From contig NZ_JAAOTJ010000005.1 in assembly GCF_011297335.1 (NCBI RefSeq), positions 62,001 through 126,000 of the forward strand: a stretch of 64,000 nt of DNA, written 5' to 3'. This document shows, piece after piece, positions 1-7,525 of the stretch. A model generated the notes under the pieces. It did not search any database. It was not told where the DNA came from and worked only from the letters and a program-made list of their open reading frames with translations. This DNA comes from Catellatospora methionotrophica. Its GTDB lineage: Bacteria > Actinomycetota > Actinomycetes > Mycobacteriales > Micromonosporaceae. A program made the position numbers and the translations under genes. How positions within the stretch are numbered: position 1 is the stretch's first letter; the number at the start of each line of letters is the position of its first letter.

Positions 1-32
1 TCTGTGTCGGAGCCGGGTTTGTCGGACTGGCT

Positions 33-605
33 TTGGCAATGACCGCCACCTGGTCGGATGCCATGGCGCGCGTGGCGTTCTATGAGAAGATCGAGTCGGA
101 CGCCATATCCGCCGCCGGTCAAGCTATCCGCGATGTGACAGGCGGGAGCGATACCGTCGGGTTGCTGAACGCAAATCAGCGTCAAATGGAAGCGTATGCA
201 TCTATCGCACGCAGCCAGGCCGCCACTTCGTATCGCGCTAGCCAGGTCGCCATGGGGGCGGGCCTCGTCCTGCTGGTCATTGGTGGAGCATGTGCATACT
301 TCATTACGGATCCTGCAGCAAAGATTGCAACAGCGACCCTCGCCGGGGTGGGCACCCTGGTCGGCGGCTACATTTCCCGAACGTATATTGCGGTGCAGTA
401 CCGCGCAATGGAGCAAATGACTTATTACTTCCGTGAACCGCAGGTGCAGAGCTACATCCTGACAGCCGAGCGTATTGCTCACCAACTCGATGCCGAAGAG
501 CGAAGCCAAGCCCTAGGCAGTATCATTGACGCAACCCTAAGTCGCTTGCTCGAGAATCCCGAGGAAGCCTCCGCTAGAGGCTCCGGGAAGCTGCCGACAA
601 GTTGA
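33..605 (+). CDS. TRADD-N-associated two-TM membrane protein (5' end uncertain, possibly partial)
   Basis: The protein of about 190 residues has a helical N-terminal half with the pattern ANQRQMEAYASIARSQAATS, then two membrane segments at roughly residues 72-90 and 97-115 separated by a short loop, and a helical cytoplasmic tail. This arrangement matches the two-TM domain described as associated with TRADD-N-like adaptors in bacteria (family recognition from memory, moderate certainty). Known relatives occur in predicted immunity or cell-death systems. The frame is open to the window edge without a stop, so the start at TTG 33 or ATG 39 may be wrong and an N-terminal domain may lie outside. 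There is no clear ribosome binding site before either. The position in a mobile arm fits a defence cargo role, which is inference. Confidence 0.55.
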   Translation: MAMTATWSDAMARVAFYEKIESDAISAAGQAIRDVTGGSDTVGLLNANQRQMEAYASIARSQAATSYRASQVAMGAGLVLLVIGGACAYFITDPAAKIATATLAGVGTLVGGYISRTYIAVQYRAMEQMTYYFREPQVQSYILTAERIAHQLDAEERSQALGSIIDATLSRLLENPEEASARGSGKLPTS

Positions 606-1116
606 ACCGTCGATCCGGTCCAAGGCGATGGCAGCTCATTTTTTTAATCATCGATTCGTATCCGCTGGTCCTCGCTGTCTTAGTGCGAGAAGAATACGGT
701 TTGCCAACGACCGTACGTCAGCACTGAGCAGACCGCTCGGCACGAGCGCGAAGAGGTTGACCGGCACCTCATGGGCACTCCGGAGAAGGCGGAGGCCCTG
801 ATCCCGATGAAGCGCGCCGAAGAGGCGGCTCGCAACATTCCTGGCAGGTACTGGATCGCGGCTGCCAACCCTGCTGCCGCTGCGCACGCGCTTACAGGCC
901 GTCTCGACGTGGACGTATCGCCCATCGCGGTTCTTACGGCCAGTGAGATCACCGTTTCATCGCGGTGGTGCCGTCCCGCCCGCCGCCGGCCAGGCAATGC
1001 CTTCGCGGAACCGGCTACCTGGTCAAGGTTGTTGCTCCAGTTGGGAACCATCTTGACCAGAGCCAGAACCGCGTCCACTACGCGTGGGCCGACGGCGGAC
1101 GGAATTGCAGGAGTGT
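606..1116. other. Intergenic stretch without a supported gene, possibly gene remnants
   Basis: No reading frame here has a ribosome binding site plus recognisable protein content. A + frame around 740-960 reads plausibly (...GTPEKAEALIPMKRAEEA...) but breaks down after about 960 and looks like the remnant of a decayed gene. The flanking genes converge on it, so it also has to hold their terminators. I could not assign anything. Confidence 0.3.
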
Positions 1117-1899
1117 CTACTTGTAGAGCGCGATCACGTGAACGATGGCTCCCGGTCCCACGATGAAGTGGTCATGCGTGGAGTCGTCCGCCTTCTTGCT
1201 GGCCTTGCGGCGCTGTTCGCGGTTCATGAAGCCCATGCCGGAAATGTCGACAGCCAATTCCCGCTGCCCTGCCGCCAGGAAGTCTTCGATCTGGCCGAAC
1301 AGTTGGAATGTGCCTTCTAGGTGCTCCAGGGGAACGAGGAGTCCCGTCTTGCCGAGTCTGCATAGAAACTTGTACTTGGGGTTACCTTCGGCGGCCGCCA
1401 CAACTGAATACCGGTCGCTCCCCCCGTCGGCTCCGTACTGCGACAGTCTCTGCATCTGCTGAGCCGTCTCGTCCTCGACCGAGTCCGTGAAGGCCTGCAT
1501 CAGCGTGACCAGTGGACCCAGATCCTTTGCCGCCGCAAGTGCGCGGGAGACGGTAGGAACAGTGATGTCGACCGAAAGGTTGATGAGCGAGCCCTTGTCG
1601 AGACAGGCCCAATCGTCATCGGTCAGGCCGTCGAGGTCCCAGATCTCTCGCGGATCGCTGGAGCGAAGGAGTCTGAACAGTTTTTCGACCTTGGATGCGG
1701 CGTTCTGTCGGACGTTGCTTTCGACACCCCTCGTGGTACTGCGCTCACCACCCAGCTTGGTGCCGAATACGCCACCCTCCCCGGACAGTCCACGCTGGCG
1801 CTCCTCCGTGCGCGTCTCGTCTTCCAAAATGCCGAGTTCGAGCGCCCCCAGGTAATCGTCGATGGTTGCATCGTCGCGGTACTGAAAGCGACGCAGCAT
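1117..1899 (-). CDS. DUF6414-like hypothetical protein
   Basis: A 260-residue soluble protein starting MLRRFQYRDDATIDDYLGAL, a beginning typical of DUF6414 proteins (N-terminal 'F-Y-D---i--YL--le-G'); assignment is from memory and moderate. The N-terminal third holds a charged helix with an Arg/Glu-rich segment (EDETRTEERQRG). The middle is an alpha/beta region and the C-terminus contains a basic patch (NREQRRKASKKADD) before a last beta strand. No signal peptide or membrane segment is visible. DUF6414 proteins are of unknown function and common in accessory regions, which suits this location. The start is ATG 1899 with GGGGGAA just upstream on the minus strand. It converges on the gene at 33-605, and nothing suggests an operon partner. 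Confidence 0.6.
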   Translation of the reverse strand: MLRRFQYRDDATIDDYLGALELGILEDETRTEERQRGLSGEGGVFGTKLGGERSTTRGVESNVRQNAASKVEKLFRLLRSSDPREIWDLDGLTDDDWACLDKGSLINLSVDITVPTVSRALAAAKDLGPLVTLMQAFTDSVEDETAQQMQRLSQYGADGGSDRYSVVAAAEGNPKYKFLCRLGKTGLLVPLEHLEGTFQLFGQIEDFLAAGQRELAVDISGMGFMNREQRRKASKKADDSTHDHFIVGPGAIVHVIALYK

Positions 1900-2254
1900 A
1901 ATTCCCCCTAGTCGGTGCGGCTCCCCAGGCCTGAAACCACGCTAGCAAGGTCCAGAACTACCATCTCGAAGAGACGTTACCGTTGGGTAGCTCCGCATCG
2001 AGCAAGCGGCGAGGCCGACTTGGGCCGAATGAGTCGCAATGGGTAAAGGGCACCGTGGACATTGGCAAGACCTGCTGGCTGTCGTGAGTTCCCAGCCCTC
2101 TTGGATCCCTGATGAGGGGGCATTGGCCTTGACACTGAGTAGACATCGACCGTTCCGCCTCGATCGGCTAGTAGGCGTCAGCGATAATGGTTGGAAAGGC
2201 CGTCTATGCCAGACTCCGCGCTAGGCCGCCGTCCACTTATGGGATGGATCGAGG
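1900..2254. other. Intergenic region, promoters of the divergent genes
   Basis: About 350 bases between the minus-strand DUF6414-like gene and the plus-strand gene at 2255. The short open frames on either strand have no start signals or recognisable content. The region must contain the two divergent promoters, but I see no box good enough to name. Confidence 0.4.
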
Positions 2255-2938
2255 GTGTACGTGACCAGCACTAACGCTTCTGACGCGCAGCCAGGCGACC
2301 TGAAAGCTGCCCCGTCCGTCAGATCGTCGACATCAATTCGCAAGCGGGTCACTCCCACAAGCCAGGTGACAACCTCCTCGCTGGCCAAGGTCGCGGCGAA
2401 GCACAAGCAGCTGGAGCGGTTCGCGTCAGCATCGTTGGCCCAGGCTGCGGGCCAGGCGCAGCTTTCGCGGGTGGCGACGGGCTCGGCGTTCGCGCAGCTG
2501 GAGCGGTTCGCGTCAGCATCGTTGGCCCAGGCTGCGGGCCAGGCGCAGCTTTCGCGGGTGGCGACGAACCCGTGGTCTATCTCAATCGAATACACATCGA
2601 GCGGAGAGCTGTCGTCCCAGGCGTCGGGCGCTGCATCCCTCACTGCCGTGCACGTGCCAGCACTGGAGGACCTAATCCGGGCATTGCCTGGAGATCTGGC
2701 CGCGCAAGGCGGCCACATGGAGCTCTTGGAGGTGTGGAAAGGCCATCTTCGAGACTTGGGTACCTTCATGCTTGAGCCGCGTCAGAAGCTGATCGCCCTT
2801 CCGGCAGCGGCATTGATCATTGCTATGTACTGGTTGCCGTTCAGGGCGCAATACCCTGATGCTGCAGAGCAGCTGGAGTCGTTAATCACTGTTCTGGCAG
2901 TTCTGGGGGTGTATGCCCAGGCTAAGTCGCGCCGGTGA
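2255..2938 (+). CDS. Hypothetical protein with internal 29-residue repeat and C-terminal membrane segments
   Basis: About 227 residues, unknown function. The N-terminal 50 residues are polar. Residues about 52-104 hold two copies of the segment LERFASASLAQAAGQAQLSR, encoded by identical 73-bp stretches at 2407-2479 and 2494-2566 set 87 bp apart, so the copies are in frame. The middle includes beta-like sequence (WSISIEYTSSGEL), and the C-terminus has two hydrophobic segments (about residues 178-193 and 206-220) ending in a basic KSRR. Start GTG 2255 (or GTG 2261) has no strong Shine-Dalgarno. It is the last gene before the element end, transcribed toward the attachment site, like the cargo gene at 24379 in the AICE. 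Confidence 0.5.
   Translation: MYVTSTNASDAQPGDLKAAPSVRSSTSIRKRVTPTSQVTTSSLAKVAAKHKQLERFASASLAQAAGQAQLSRVATGSAFAQLERFASASLAQAAGQAQLSRVATNPWSISIEYTSSGELSSQASGAASLTAVHVPALEDLIRALPGDLAAQGGHMELLEVWKGHLRDLGTFMLEPRQKLIALPAAALIIAMYWLPFRAQYPDAAEQLESLITVLAVLGVYAQAKSRR
2407..2566 (+). repeat. In-frame direct repeat, two identical 73-bp copies
   Basis: The copies at 2407-2479 and 2494-2566 are identical base for base and lie 87 bp (29 codons) apart, so the duplication keeps the reading frame. The identity implies a recent slippage or unequal exchange event inside the gene. Confidence 0.85.
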
Positions 2939-3004
2939 CTTCATGACGCCGGTCCCGCTGCGACACGTTGAAAGCGGCAGGCATCGGCAAAGACGATCTT
3001 TGCT

Positions 3005-3117
3005 GTCACCATTGTCACCGCTTGTCACCGCAGCGCGGTGACAGCGATTTAGCGGTACTGACCTGCGGCGGCGGGGTGGCAGCGGGGCGATTGTCACCAT
3101 GTCACCGCTGTCACCGC
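3005..3117 (+). repeat. GTCACC repeat module, copy 1
   Basis: The module contains GTCACC at 3005, 3014 and 3024, an inverted copy (GGTGAC) about 3037, a spacer of some 50 bases, then GTCACC at 3093, 3101 and 3110. The same layout recurs at 24044-24158, 24199-24312 and 36365-36477. Because one copy lies between the replication and xis/int genes of the AICE, a role as iteron origin, transfer locus or regulator binding site is likely, but the sequence alone does not decide. Confidence 0.8.
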
Positions 3118-3229
3118 TCAGCGGGCTGATCGTCAGCGCCGAGCGGCGGGAATGAAGAGCTAGAACGACTCGCTTCGCGAGCCTCATCACTGCGGACGCT
3201 GCGGACGGCGGCAGGTAGGTGGGAGAGGT

Positions 3230-3303
3230 GATGGCTGAAACATAAGAGAGGCGAGCAGTTCGAGATCAACTTTTGGCCCCGACCCCCTATTGTTTCAGCC
3301 ATC
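3230..3303. repeat. Conserved hairpin of element end (12-bp arms)
   Basis: GATGGCTGAAAC at 3230-3241 pairs with GTTTCAGCCATC at 3292-3303 around a loop of about 50 bases containing CGAGATCAACTTT. An equivalent hairpin with longer, different arms lies at 23857-23927. The ATG inside the arm opens a longer frame only on the minus strand here, and that peptide does not match the ones at 23857, so the structure rather than a peptide seems conserved. Confidence 0.65.
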
Positions 3304-3469
3304 TTGGTACCGCCCTGAAGGCGACAAACCTTGTATAGCTTAATCAACTTGGTTAGTGATGGCTAGACCGAAGTGCGGTTCGGCGGCCTGCCCGGAGGAG
3401 TGCTCCGGAGAATGCACGGAGAGATTCCGTAGGTGATCGACGTCGTCACAGCTCACGGCTAGTCTGCAC

Positions 3470-3529
3470 GTGGTCTTGAAAACCACTAAGGCAGCGATGT
3501 CTTCAAGGGTTCGAATCCCTTACCCTCCG
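3470..3529 (+). pseudogene. Displaced 3' half of tRNA-Ser(TGA), attachment-site relic
   Basis: From the anticodon stem (GTGGTCTTGAAAACCAC, 3470-3486) through variable arm, T arm and acceptor 3' strand ACCCTCC, the sequence is identical to the 3' part of the intact tRNA-Ser(TGA) at 38491-38577. The 5' half (D arm and acceptor 5' strand) is absent; mobile-element sequence precedes the core. This is the signature left when an integrase uses the anticodon region of a tRNA gene as core site and displaces the original 3' half. It lies in the opposite orientation to the intact gene. Confidence 0.85.
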
Positions 3530-3556
3530 CGGATTGATCGCTAGCACAGCGGTCAG

Positions 3557-3586
3557 GGGGCCGGTAGGAAGCTTCCTACCGGCCCC
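3557..3586. terminator. Perfect inverted repeat, terminator of the original tRNA-Ser locus
   Basis: GGGGCCGGTAGGAA followed by its reverse complement forms a 30-base hairpin 28 bases after the tRNA 3' half. It would have terminated the tRNA transcript before the element inserted. Confidence 0.6.
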
Positions 3587-3666
3587 TTGACGTGTACCTG
3601 CCCGCCCGGGTGAAGCTCCGTGAAACGCAGGTCTCCACCGGGTGGCCACGCCCCTTACATTGAGGA

Positions 3667-3704
3667 GGTGCGGCCCTCGGACCCAGGATGTTCGAGGGCC
3701 GCAC
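3667..3704. terminator. Hairpin terminator downstream of the secreted peptide gene
   Basis: GGTGCGGCCCTCG and its complement CGAGGGCCGCACC flank a 12-base loop, 16 bases beyond the stop of the minus-strand gene at 3720. There is no clear T run, as usual in high-GC actinomycetes. Confidence 0.6.
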
Positions 3705-3719
3705 CCGTTTCGCGGCGGA

Positions 3720-3989
3720 TCAGTCGTCCGCGAGCCGGCAGGCCGCGTCCGCCGTCGCCGACGGGACCGCCAGCAGGGTGAGCTTCGTGGTGCAGAGCGT
3801 GGGCAGCAGGCTGCCCAGGGTGCAGGCGAGCCCGTACTCGACGCCGCCGTAGCCCCGCGCGGCCAGGTAGTTTGCGCAGTCCGACGGTGCGGCCTGGGCG
3901 GGGCTGGCCGTGACGGCCGAGGCTCCGGCGAACGCGATGGTGGCCGCGCCGATGACCGCGAGCCGCTTGCCGATGCCAATCTTGCGCAT
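3720..3989 (-). CDS. Small secreted cysteine-containing protein
   Basis: An 89-residue pre-protein. Residues 1-34 form a classical signal peptide (MRKIGIGKRL basic start, hydrophobic core, cleavage after SPAQA-A). The mature chain of about 55 residues has four cysteines (in SDCANYL, LACTLG, TLCTTK, AACRLA) that could form two disulfides, with no motif I recognise. ATG 3989 is preceded by GGAGGTGTCACG on the minus strand, a good ribosome binding site. It is monocistronic with its own terminator. Possible roles include a small secreted effector or cell-surface peptide; nothing in the sequence decides. Confidence 0.75.
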   Translation of the reverse strand: MRKIGIGKRLAVIGAATIAFAGASAVTASPAQAAPSDCANYLAARGYGGVEYGLACTLGSLLPTLCTTKLTLLAVPSATADAACRLADD

Positions 3990-4227
3990 CGTGACACCTC
4001 CATAACTGGGAGTGATAGGGAGATGTCAACATATCGAGTCCTGAGAATCGGCGATAGCGTCCGTCACTCCTTCGGTCGAGGAGTGAATTCCCGGTGTGGG
4101 ACATGCACACGCAGCTCACGCCGTTCATCTACATAGGATATGAAGAGCGGCCCAGTGATCGATGCCCACGATGAAATCCCGATCGTGAAACGGTGTTCCT
4201 CACCGGGGAGCGGCGCGGCGACGGAGG

Positions 4228-5085
4228 TCAGCGCAGGCAGCAGCCGGAGCAGACCTTCGGCTGCGGCAGCGTGAAGGCCAGGCAGCAGGTGCGCCGGTGG
4301 ACCTGGGGCTCGCCGCCGGTGCTCGTGTCGATGTCGACCAGATCCGCGAGGTCCAGCGCGTCGAGAAGCTGGTGTGCGGTGCTCGCGGCGGTCGAACCCG
4401 GCAGGGCGGGCGCGCTGCGCAGCACCGCGTACGCGATGCCGGAGGCGACGGAGCCGAGCAGGGTGCGCCGGCCGACCTTGACCTCGGCGCGGATGCGCTC
4501 GGACAGCGGGTCGAGGTGCTGGTCGAGCAGGCTGGTGCGCAGCGTCTTGAGCAGCAGCGTCTCGTCGGCGACGACGGTGATGCCGGGGACCCCGGCGTGC
4601 GCCAGCGGGTCGTCGGGCAGCACCGCGACGTGGGGCGCGCGCAGGCCGACCTGCACCAGGGCGGCGCCGGGCTCGTCGCCGCCGAAGCGCAGCAGCGTGC
4701 TGTCCGTGTCGATGATGGGCACCCGGCGGGCGGCTGCCCAGCTGAGCACCGCCGGCATGGCGACCCAGTAGGTGTACGACTTCCAGGCAAGGGTCGCCGC
4801 GGCGTGCGGGGCGGCACCCCAGCGCTGGACGGCGGTGTCGAACAAGGCGGGCAGCGCCGAGCCGTCGAGCAACCGGGTGGCCGGAGTCCAGCCCTCGTCG
4901 TCGGTGACCAGCAACGGATCGGCCAGTCCGTGCACCGCCGAGAACCCTCGGCGACGGCGAACTGTACTGAGCGTCACCGTGAGGGGGCGCAGCGCGTCGG
5001 TAAGGATCAGAGGCGTCAGCGTACGCACTCGTCCCTCACCGTTCCTCTCCTGCACAAGCACCAGCCAAGACGGGGTTGAGCTCAC
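4228..5085 (-). CDS. FhuF-type (2Fe-2S) ferric-siderophore reductase
   Basis: 285 residues. The C-terminus RRTCCLAFTLPQPKVCSGCC carries the CC-x10-C-x2-C cluster that binds a [2Fe-2S] centre in FhuF-family siderophore-iron reductases, which reduce Fe(III) siderophores in the cytoplasm to release iron. The N-terminal 250 residues match the general FhuF/IucA-C-like fold in length, with hydrophobic and Ala-rich helices and no signal peptide. The start at GTG 5085 is chosen because the next in-frame starts lie well inside the conserved region. An iron box at 5096-5114 lies just upstream, so the gene should be repressed by an IdeR/DmdR regulator when iron is plentiful. No siderophore synthesis or transporter genes adjoin it, so it probably serves imported siderophores in general. 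Confidence 0.8.
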   Translation of the reverse strand: MSSTPSWLVLVQERNGEGRVRTLTPLILTDALRPLTVTLSTVRRRRGFSAVHGLADPLLVTDDEGWTPATRLLDGSALPALFDTAVQRWGAAPHAAATLAWKSYTYWVAMPAVLSWAAARRVPIIDTDSTLLRFGGDEPGAALVQVGLRAPHVAVLPDDPLAHAGVPGITVVADETLLLKTLRTSLLDQHLDPLSERIRAEVKVGRRTLLGSVASGIAYAVLRSAPALPGSTAASTAHQLLDALDLADLVDIDTSTGGEPQVHRRTCCLAFTLPQPKVCSGCCLR

Positions 5086-5095
5086 TGTACCCCGA

Positions 5096-5114
5096 TAAGG
5101 CTAGCCTAACCAGA
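5096..5114 (-). promoter_or_regulatory. IdeR/DmdR-type iron box
   Basis: TAAGGCTAGCCTAACCAGA matches 14 of 18 defined positions of the consensus TTAGGTTAGSCTAACCTAA. It lies about 10 bases upstream of the FhuF-like gene start, where bound repressor would block transcription. Confidence 0.7.
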
Positions 5115-5319
5115 CCAGAGTCACTTTACTCACCGTGTGTCACTTCTGCGGCTGTTATGTGGACTCCAGCACCGCCTGGCCCCTTGATCGCCTGTCAAGG
5201 TTTTTGTCAGGTAATCAGCAGTTCCCATTGTCTGGTCGCCAGGCCGCGAAGAATGAGGATTCACGACGAGCGGAGGAGGGGGCGAGGTGTGGCATGACCG
5301 AGCGGAGCGGGGCAGGGTC

Positions 5320-6291
5320 ATGAGCGTTTCGCCGGTGGAACGTGCCGTCGAGGCGTTCGCCGCCGAGCTCGGCCGGTGGCGGATCGATCGCGGCATGACC
5401 AAGAAGCAGCTCGCCAGCAGGATGGGGTTCGACCCCTCGTACATCAGCCACATCGAGGGCCGAAGACATCGGCCGACCGAGGACTTCGCCCGCCGGGCCG
5501 AAGCAGTGCTCAACGCCGGCGGCGCGATCTGGCGGCGCTTTCAGGAGTACGAGGAGGCGCGGCAGGCCCGCGGCCCGGCCACCCTGCTCACCAGGGAACC
5601 GGCCGTGCCCACCCAGTGGCTGCCACCCGGCACGGGCCTGGTCGTCGAGCTGGAGGAAGCCCAGCTGACCTACCTGGACGGCGACTACCAGGTCATCGTG
5701 CGCCGGGCCCTCTACAACGCGGGCAACGAGCCGGTGACGCGCTACCTGATCCGGGTCGCCGTGGACCGCTACCCCGGCCAGCCGCAGCGCTCCAACGCCC
5801 ACCACCGGGCCTATCCGCTGGGGCTCGACGAGCTGAACCTGGTCGCGTTCTGCGGCGAGCCCGGCGCGGCCGAGCCCATGGTGTGGCGGGCCAAGCAGGA
5901 CCGTGACGCGTTCAAGGAGATCTGGCTGCTGTTCGAGAACGCCGACGGCCGTTTCCCGCTCTATCCTGGCGAGCGGACCACGGTGGAGTACCGCTACCGC
6001 GTCGACGAGCTCAAGTGGGGCACCTGGTTCGAGCGGGCCGTCCGGCTGCCCACCCGGCGGCTGGTGGTGCAGATGCGGTTCCCGGCGATGCTCGACCCGC
6101 AGGTGTGGGGCGTCGAGACGTCGATGGCGGCCGAGGAGGCCCCGCTGCGTACGCCGATAGTGCGCGAGCTGGAGGGCGACCGCGCCGTGTTCACCTGGCG
6201 CACCGAGGACCCGTCCCTGAACGCGCGGTTCCAACTGCAGTGGCGCTTCCGCGCCCTGACCTCAGCTCCACCGGCCGTCGCAGCCCGCTGA
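5320..6291 (+). CDS. XRE-family helix-turn-helix regulator
   Basis: 323 residues from ATG 5320. The upstream in-frame start at 5287 is less likely because GGGGCAGGG gives a ribosome binding site only for 5320. Residues about 10-70 form a Cro/C1-type HTH (RWRIDRGMTKKQLASRMGFD, then PSYISHIEGRRHRPTEDFAR, the recognition helix region). The remaining 250 residues lack a known sensor motif: alternating beta strands and Arg/Trp-rich segments (YRVDELKWGTWFERAVRLP) suggest a beta-sandwich effector-binding region. Such XRE proteins are common in actinomycetes, often with a DUF397 partner, but no DUF397 gene is present here. It is transcribed divergently from the FhuF-like gene and ends before a strong hairpin. 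Confidence 0.75.
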   Translation: MSVSPVERAVEAFAAELGRWRIDRGMTKKQLASRMGFDPSYISHIEGRRHRPTEDFARRAEAVLNAGGAIWRRFQEYEEARQARGPATLLTREPAVPTQWLPPGTGLVVELEEAQLTYLDGDYQVIVRRALYNAGNEPVTRYLIRVAVDRYPGQPQRSNAHHRAYPLGLDELNLVAFCGEPGAAEPMVWRAKQDRDAFKEIWLLFENADGRFPLYPGERTTVEYRYRVDELKWGTWFERAVRLPTRRLVVQMRFPAMLDPQVWGVETSMAAEEAPLRTPIVRELEGDRAVFTWRTEDPSLNARFQLQWRFRALTSAPPAVAAR

Positions 6292-6301
6292 GAGACACGA
6301 A

Positions 6302-6326
6302 GAGGCCCGCCGGACCGGCGGGCCTC
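6302..6326. terminator. Bidirectional hairpin between converging genes
   Basis: GAGGCCCGCCG-GAC-CGGCGGGCCTC: 11-bp perfect stem with a 3-base loop, placed between the ends of the XRE gene (+) and the flavohaemoprotein gene (-). Confidence 0.75.
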
Positions 6327-6349
6327 ACCCGTGTTCGGGGACGGGCGGC

Positions 6350-7468
6350 TCAGTGCTCGCTGAAGGCGTCGTACCGGATGCGGGTCTGCGGCACCTTCAG
6401 CTGCGACAGGGTGCGCAGCGTGGTGCGGACCATCATCGGCGACCCGGACACGAAGAAGTCGTGCTCCATCCACGGCCCGAACCGCGACAGCGTGTCGGTG
6501 ACCGAGCCCTCCTCGCCGCCCCAGCCCGGGTCGTCGCTGCACACCGGCACGATCGACAGCCACGGGTACGCCGCCGCCAGCTCCTGCAGGGACGCCAGGT
6601 CGTACAGGTCGTCCCGGTTGCGCGCGCCGAAGAAGACGTGCACCCAGCGGGTCCGGTTGAACGTGGTCAGGTCCTCCAGCAGCGCCTTGATGGGGGACAG
6701 TCCGGTGCCGCCGGCGACGAAGACGATGTCGCGAGTGGAGCGGCGGTCCAGCACCATGGTGCCCATCGGGGCGGCCAGCCGCAGCAGGTCGCCCGCCTGC
6801 ACCCGGCGCACCAGCGCACCGGAGACCCAGCCCGCGCCCAGCGCCCGGACGTGGAAGTCCATCGTGTTGTCGGTGCGCGGCGCGTTGGCGACCGAGTAGG
6901 TGCGCCACACCCGCGGGTGGAACTTGGGCACCTCGACCGACAGGTACTGCCCGGAGCGGTACTCCAGCTGCTGGAACGGGCGCACGGTCAGCATCGCGAT
7001 GTCGCTCGAACGGCGCTCGTGCGAGATCACCTCCGCGTGCCACCACGCCGGGTTGCTGTCGGCGGAGGCGCCGGCGAGCATCTTGCGGGCGATGACGTCG
7101 TACGCGTCCCGCCAGGCCTGGTCGTACTCGTACGACCACTCCGGTCCGGCGAAGGTGCGCATGGCCTCCAGCAGCGCCGCGCCGACCACCTCGTAGTGCT
7201 CCGGCACCACCTGGAACTTGCGGTGGTCCCGGCCGAGCGAGCGCAGGTACTCGTCGAAGCGGTCCGGATCGTCGACGGACTGCACGGCGCTGACGATCGC
7301 CCCCAGCAGGCGGGCCCGCTGCACGTCCATGGTCACCGGGAACATGTCCCGCACGCCCGGATTATTGAGGAAGATCCGCGCGTAGAAATAGCCGGCCACT
7401 TTGTCCTGCTGCTCCTCGACAAGTGTCCAGCTCTCTTTCAACAGCCGCTGAAGGTCGCTCACGTTCAT
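6350..7468 (-). CDS. Flavohaemoprotein (globin + FAD/NAD(P) reductase)
   Basis: 372 residues. The N-terminal 135 residues form a bacterial globin, with the candidate haem-ligating histidine in LGRDHRKF. They are followed by a ferredoxin-reductase-type module: FAD-binding RTYSVANAP, and the NAD(P)-binding loop GGTGLSPIKALL, then a C-terminal strand ending in RIRYDAFSEH. Classical members act as nitric oxide dioxygenases (NO + O2 + NAD(P)H to nitrate), detoxifying NO in the cytoplasm. At 372 residues it is somewhat shorter than E. coli Hmp and resembles the actinobacterial second type, whose substrate may differ. ATG 7468 is chosen because the globin fold begins directly there (MNVSDLQRLLKESW); the frame stays open upstream without homology. 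It is divergent from the CPBP gene with only 57 bases between starts. Confidence 0.85.
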   Translation of the reverse strand: MNVSDLQRLLKESWTLVEEQQDKVAGYFYARIFLNNPGVRDMFPVTMDVQRARLLGAIVSAVQSVDDPDRFDEYLRSLGRDHRKFQVVPEHYEVVGAALLEAMRTFAGPEWSYEYDQAWRDAYDVIARKMLAGASADSNPAWWHAEVISHERRSSDIAMLTVRPFQQLEYRSGQYLSVEVPKFHPRVWRTYSVANAPRTDNTMDFHVRALGAGWVSGALVRRVQAGDLLRLAAPMGTMVLDRRSTRDIVFVAGGTGLSPIKALLEDLTTFNRTRWVHVFFGARNRDDLYDLASLQELAAAYPWLSIVPVCSDDPGWGGEEGSVTDTLSRFGPWMEHDFFVSGSPMMVRTTLRTLSQLKVPQTRIRYDAFSEH

Positions 7469-7525
7469 AACGATGTCAACGCTGCGCGTTCGGCCGTCGC
7501 ACAGACTGTGCGACCCTCTTGTGTC

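Larger units (their letters stand above)
1..3486. mobile_element. Arm of a tRNA-Ser(TGA)-targeted integrative element, left part outside window
   Basis: This stretch has lower GC than its neighbours and carries only accessory genes. Its right end, 3005-3486, is an inverted homologue of the left end of the AICE at 23672-24160: the same 17-bp tRNA-Ser anticodon-stem core, the same hairpin with arms starting GATGGCTGAA, and the same GTCACC repeat module. I infer that it is the att-proximal arm of a related element running out of the window to the left. No integrase or replication gene is seen in this part. The displaced 3' half of tRNA-Ser(TGA) follows immediately at 3487. Confidence 0.6.

Noticed and set aside
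771-1166. 131-codon plus frame as a gene
   Set aside because: Plausible composition only up to about 960, overlaps the DUF6414-like gene end and has no ribosome binding site; kept only as a possible remnant.
3470-3529. tRNA-like sequence considered as a working tRNA gene
   Set aside because: The 5' half is missing; only anticodon stem to acceptor 3' strand is present.
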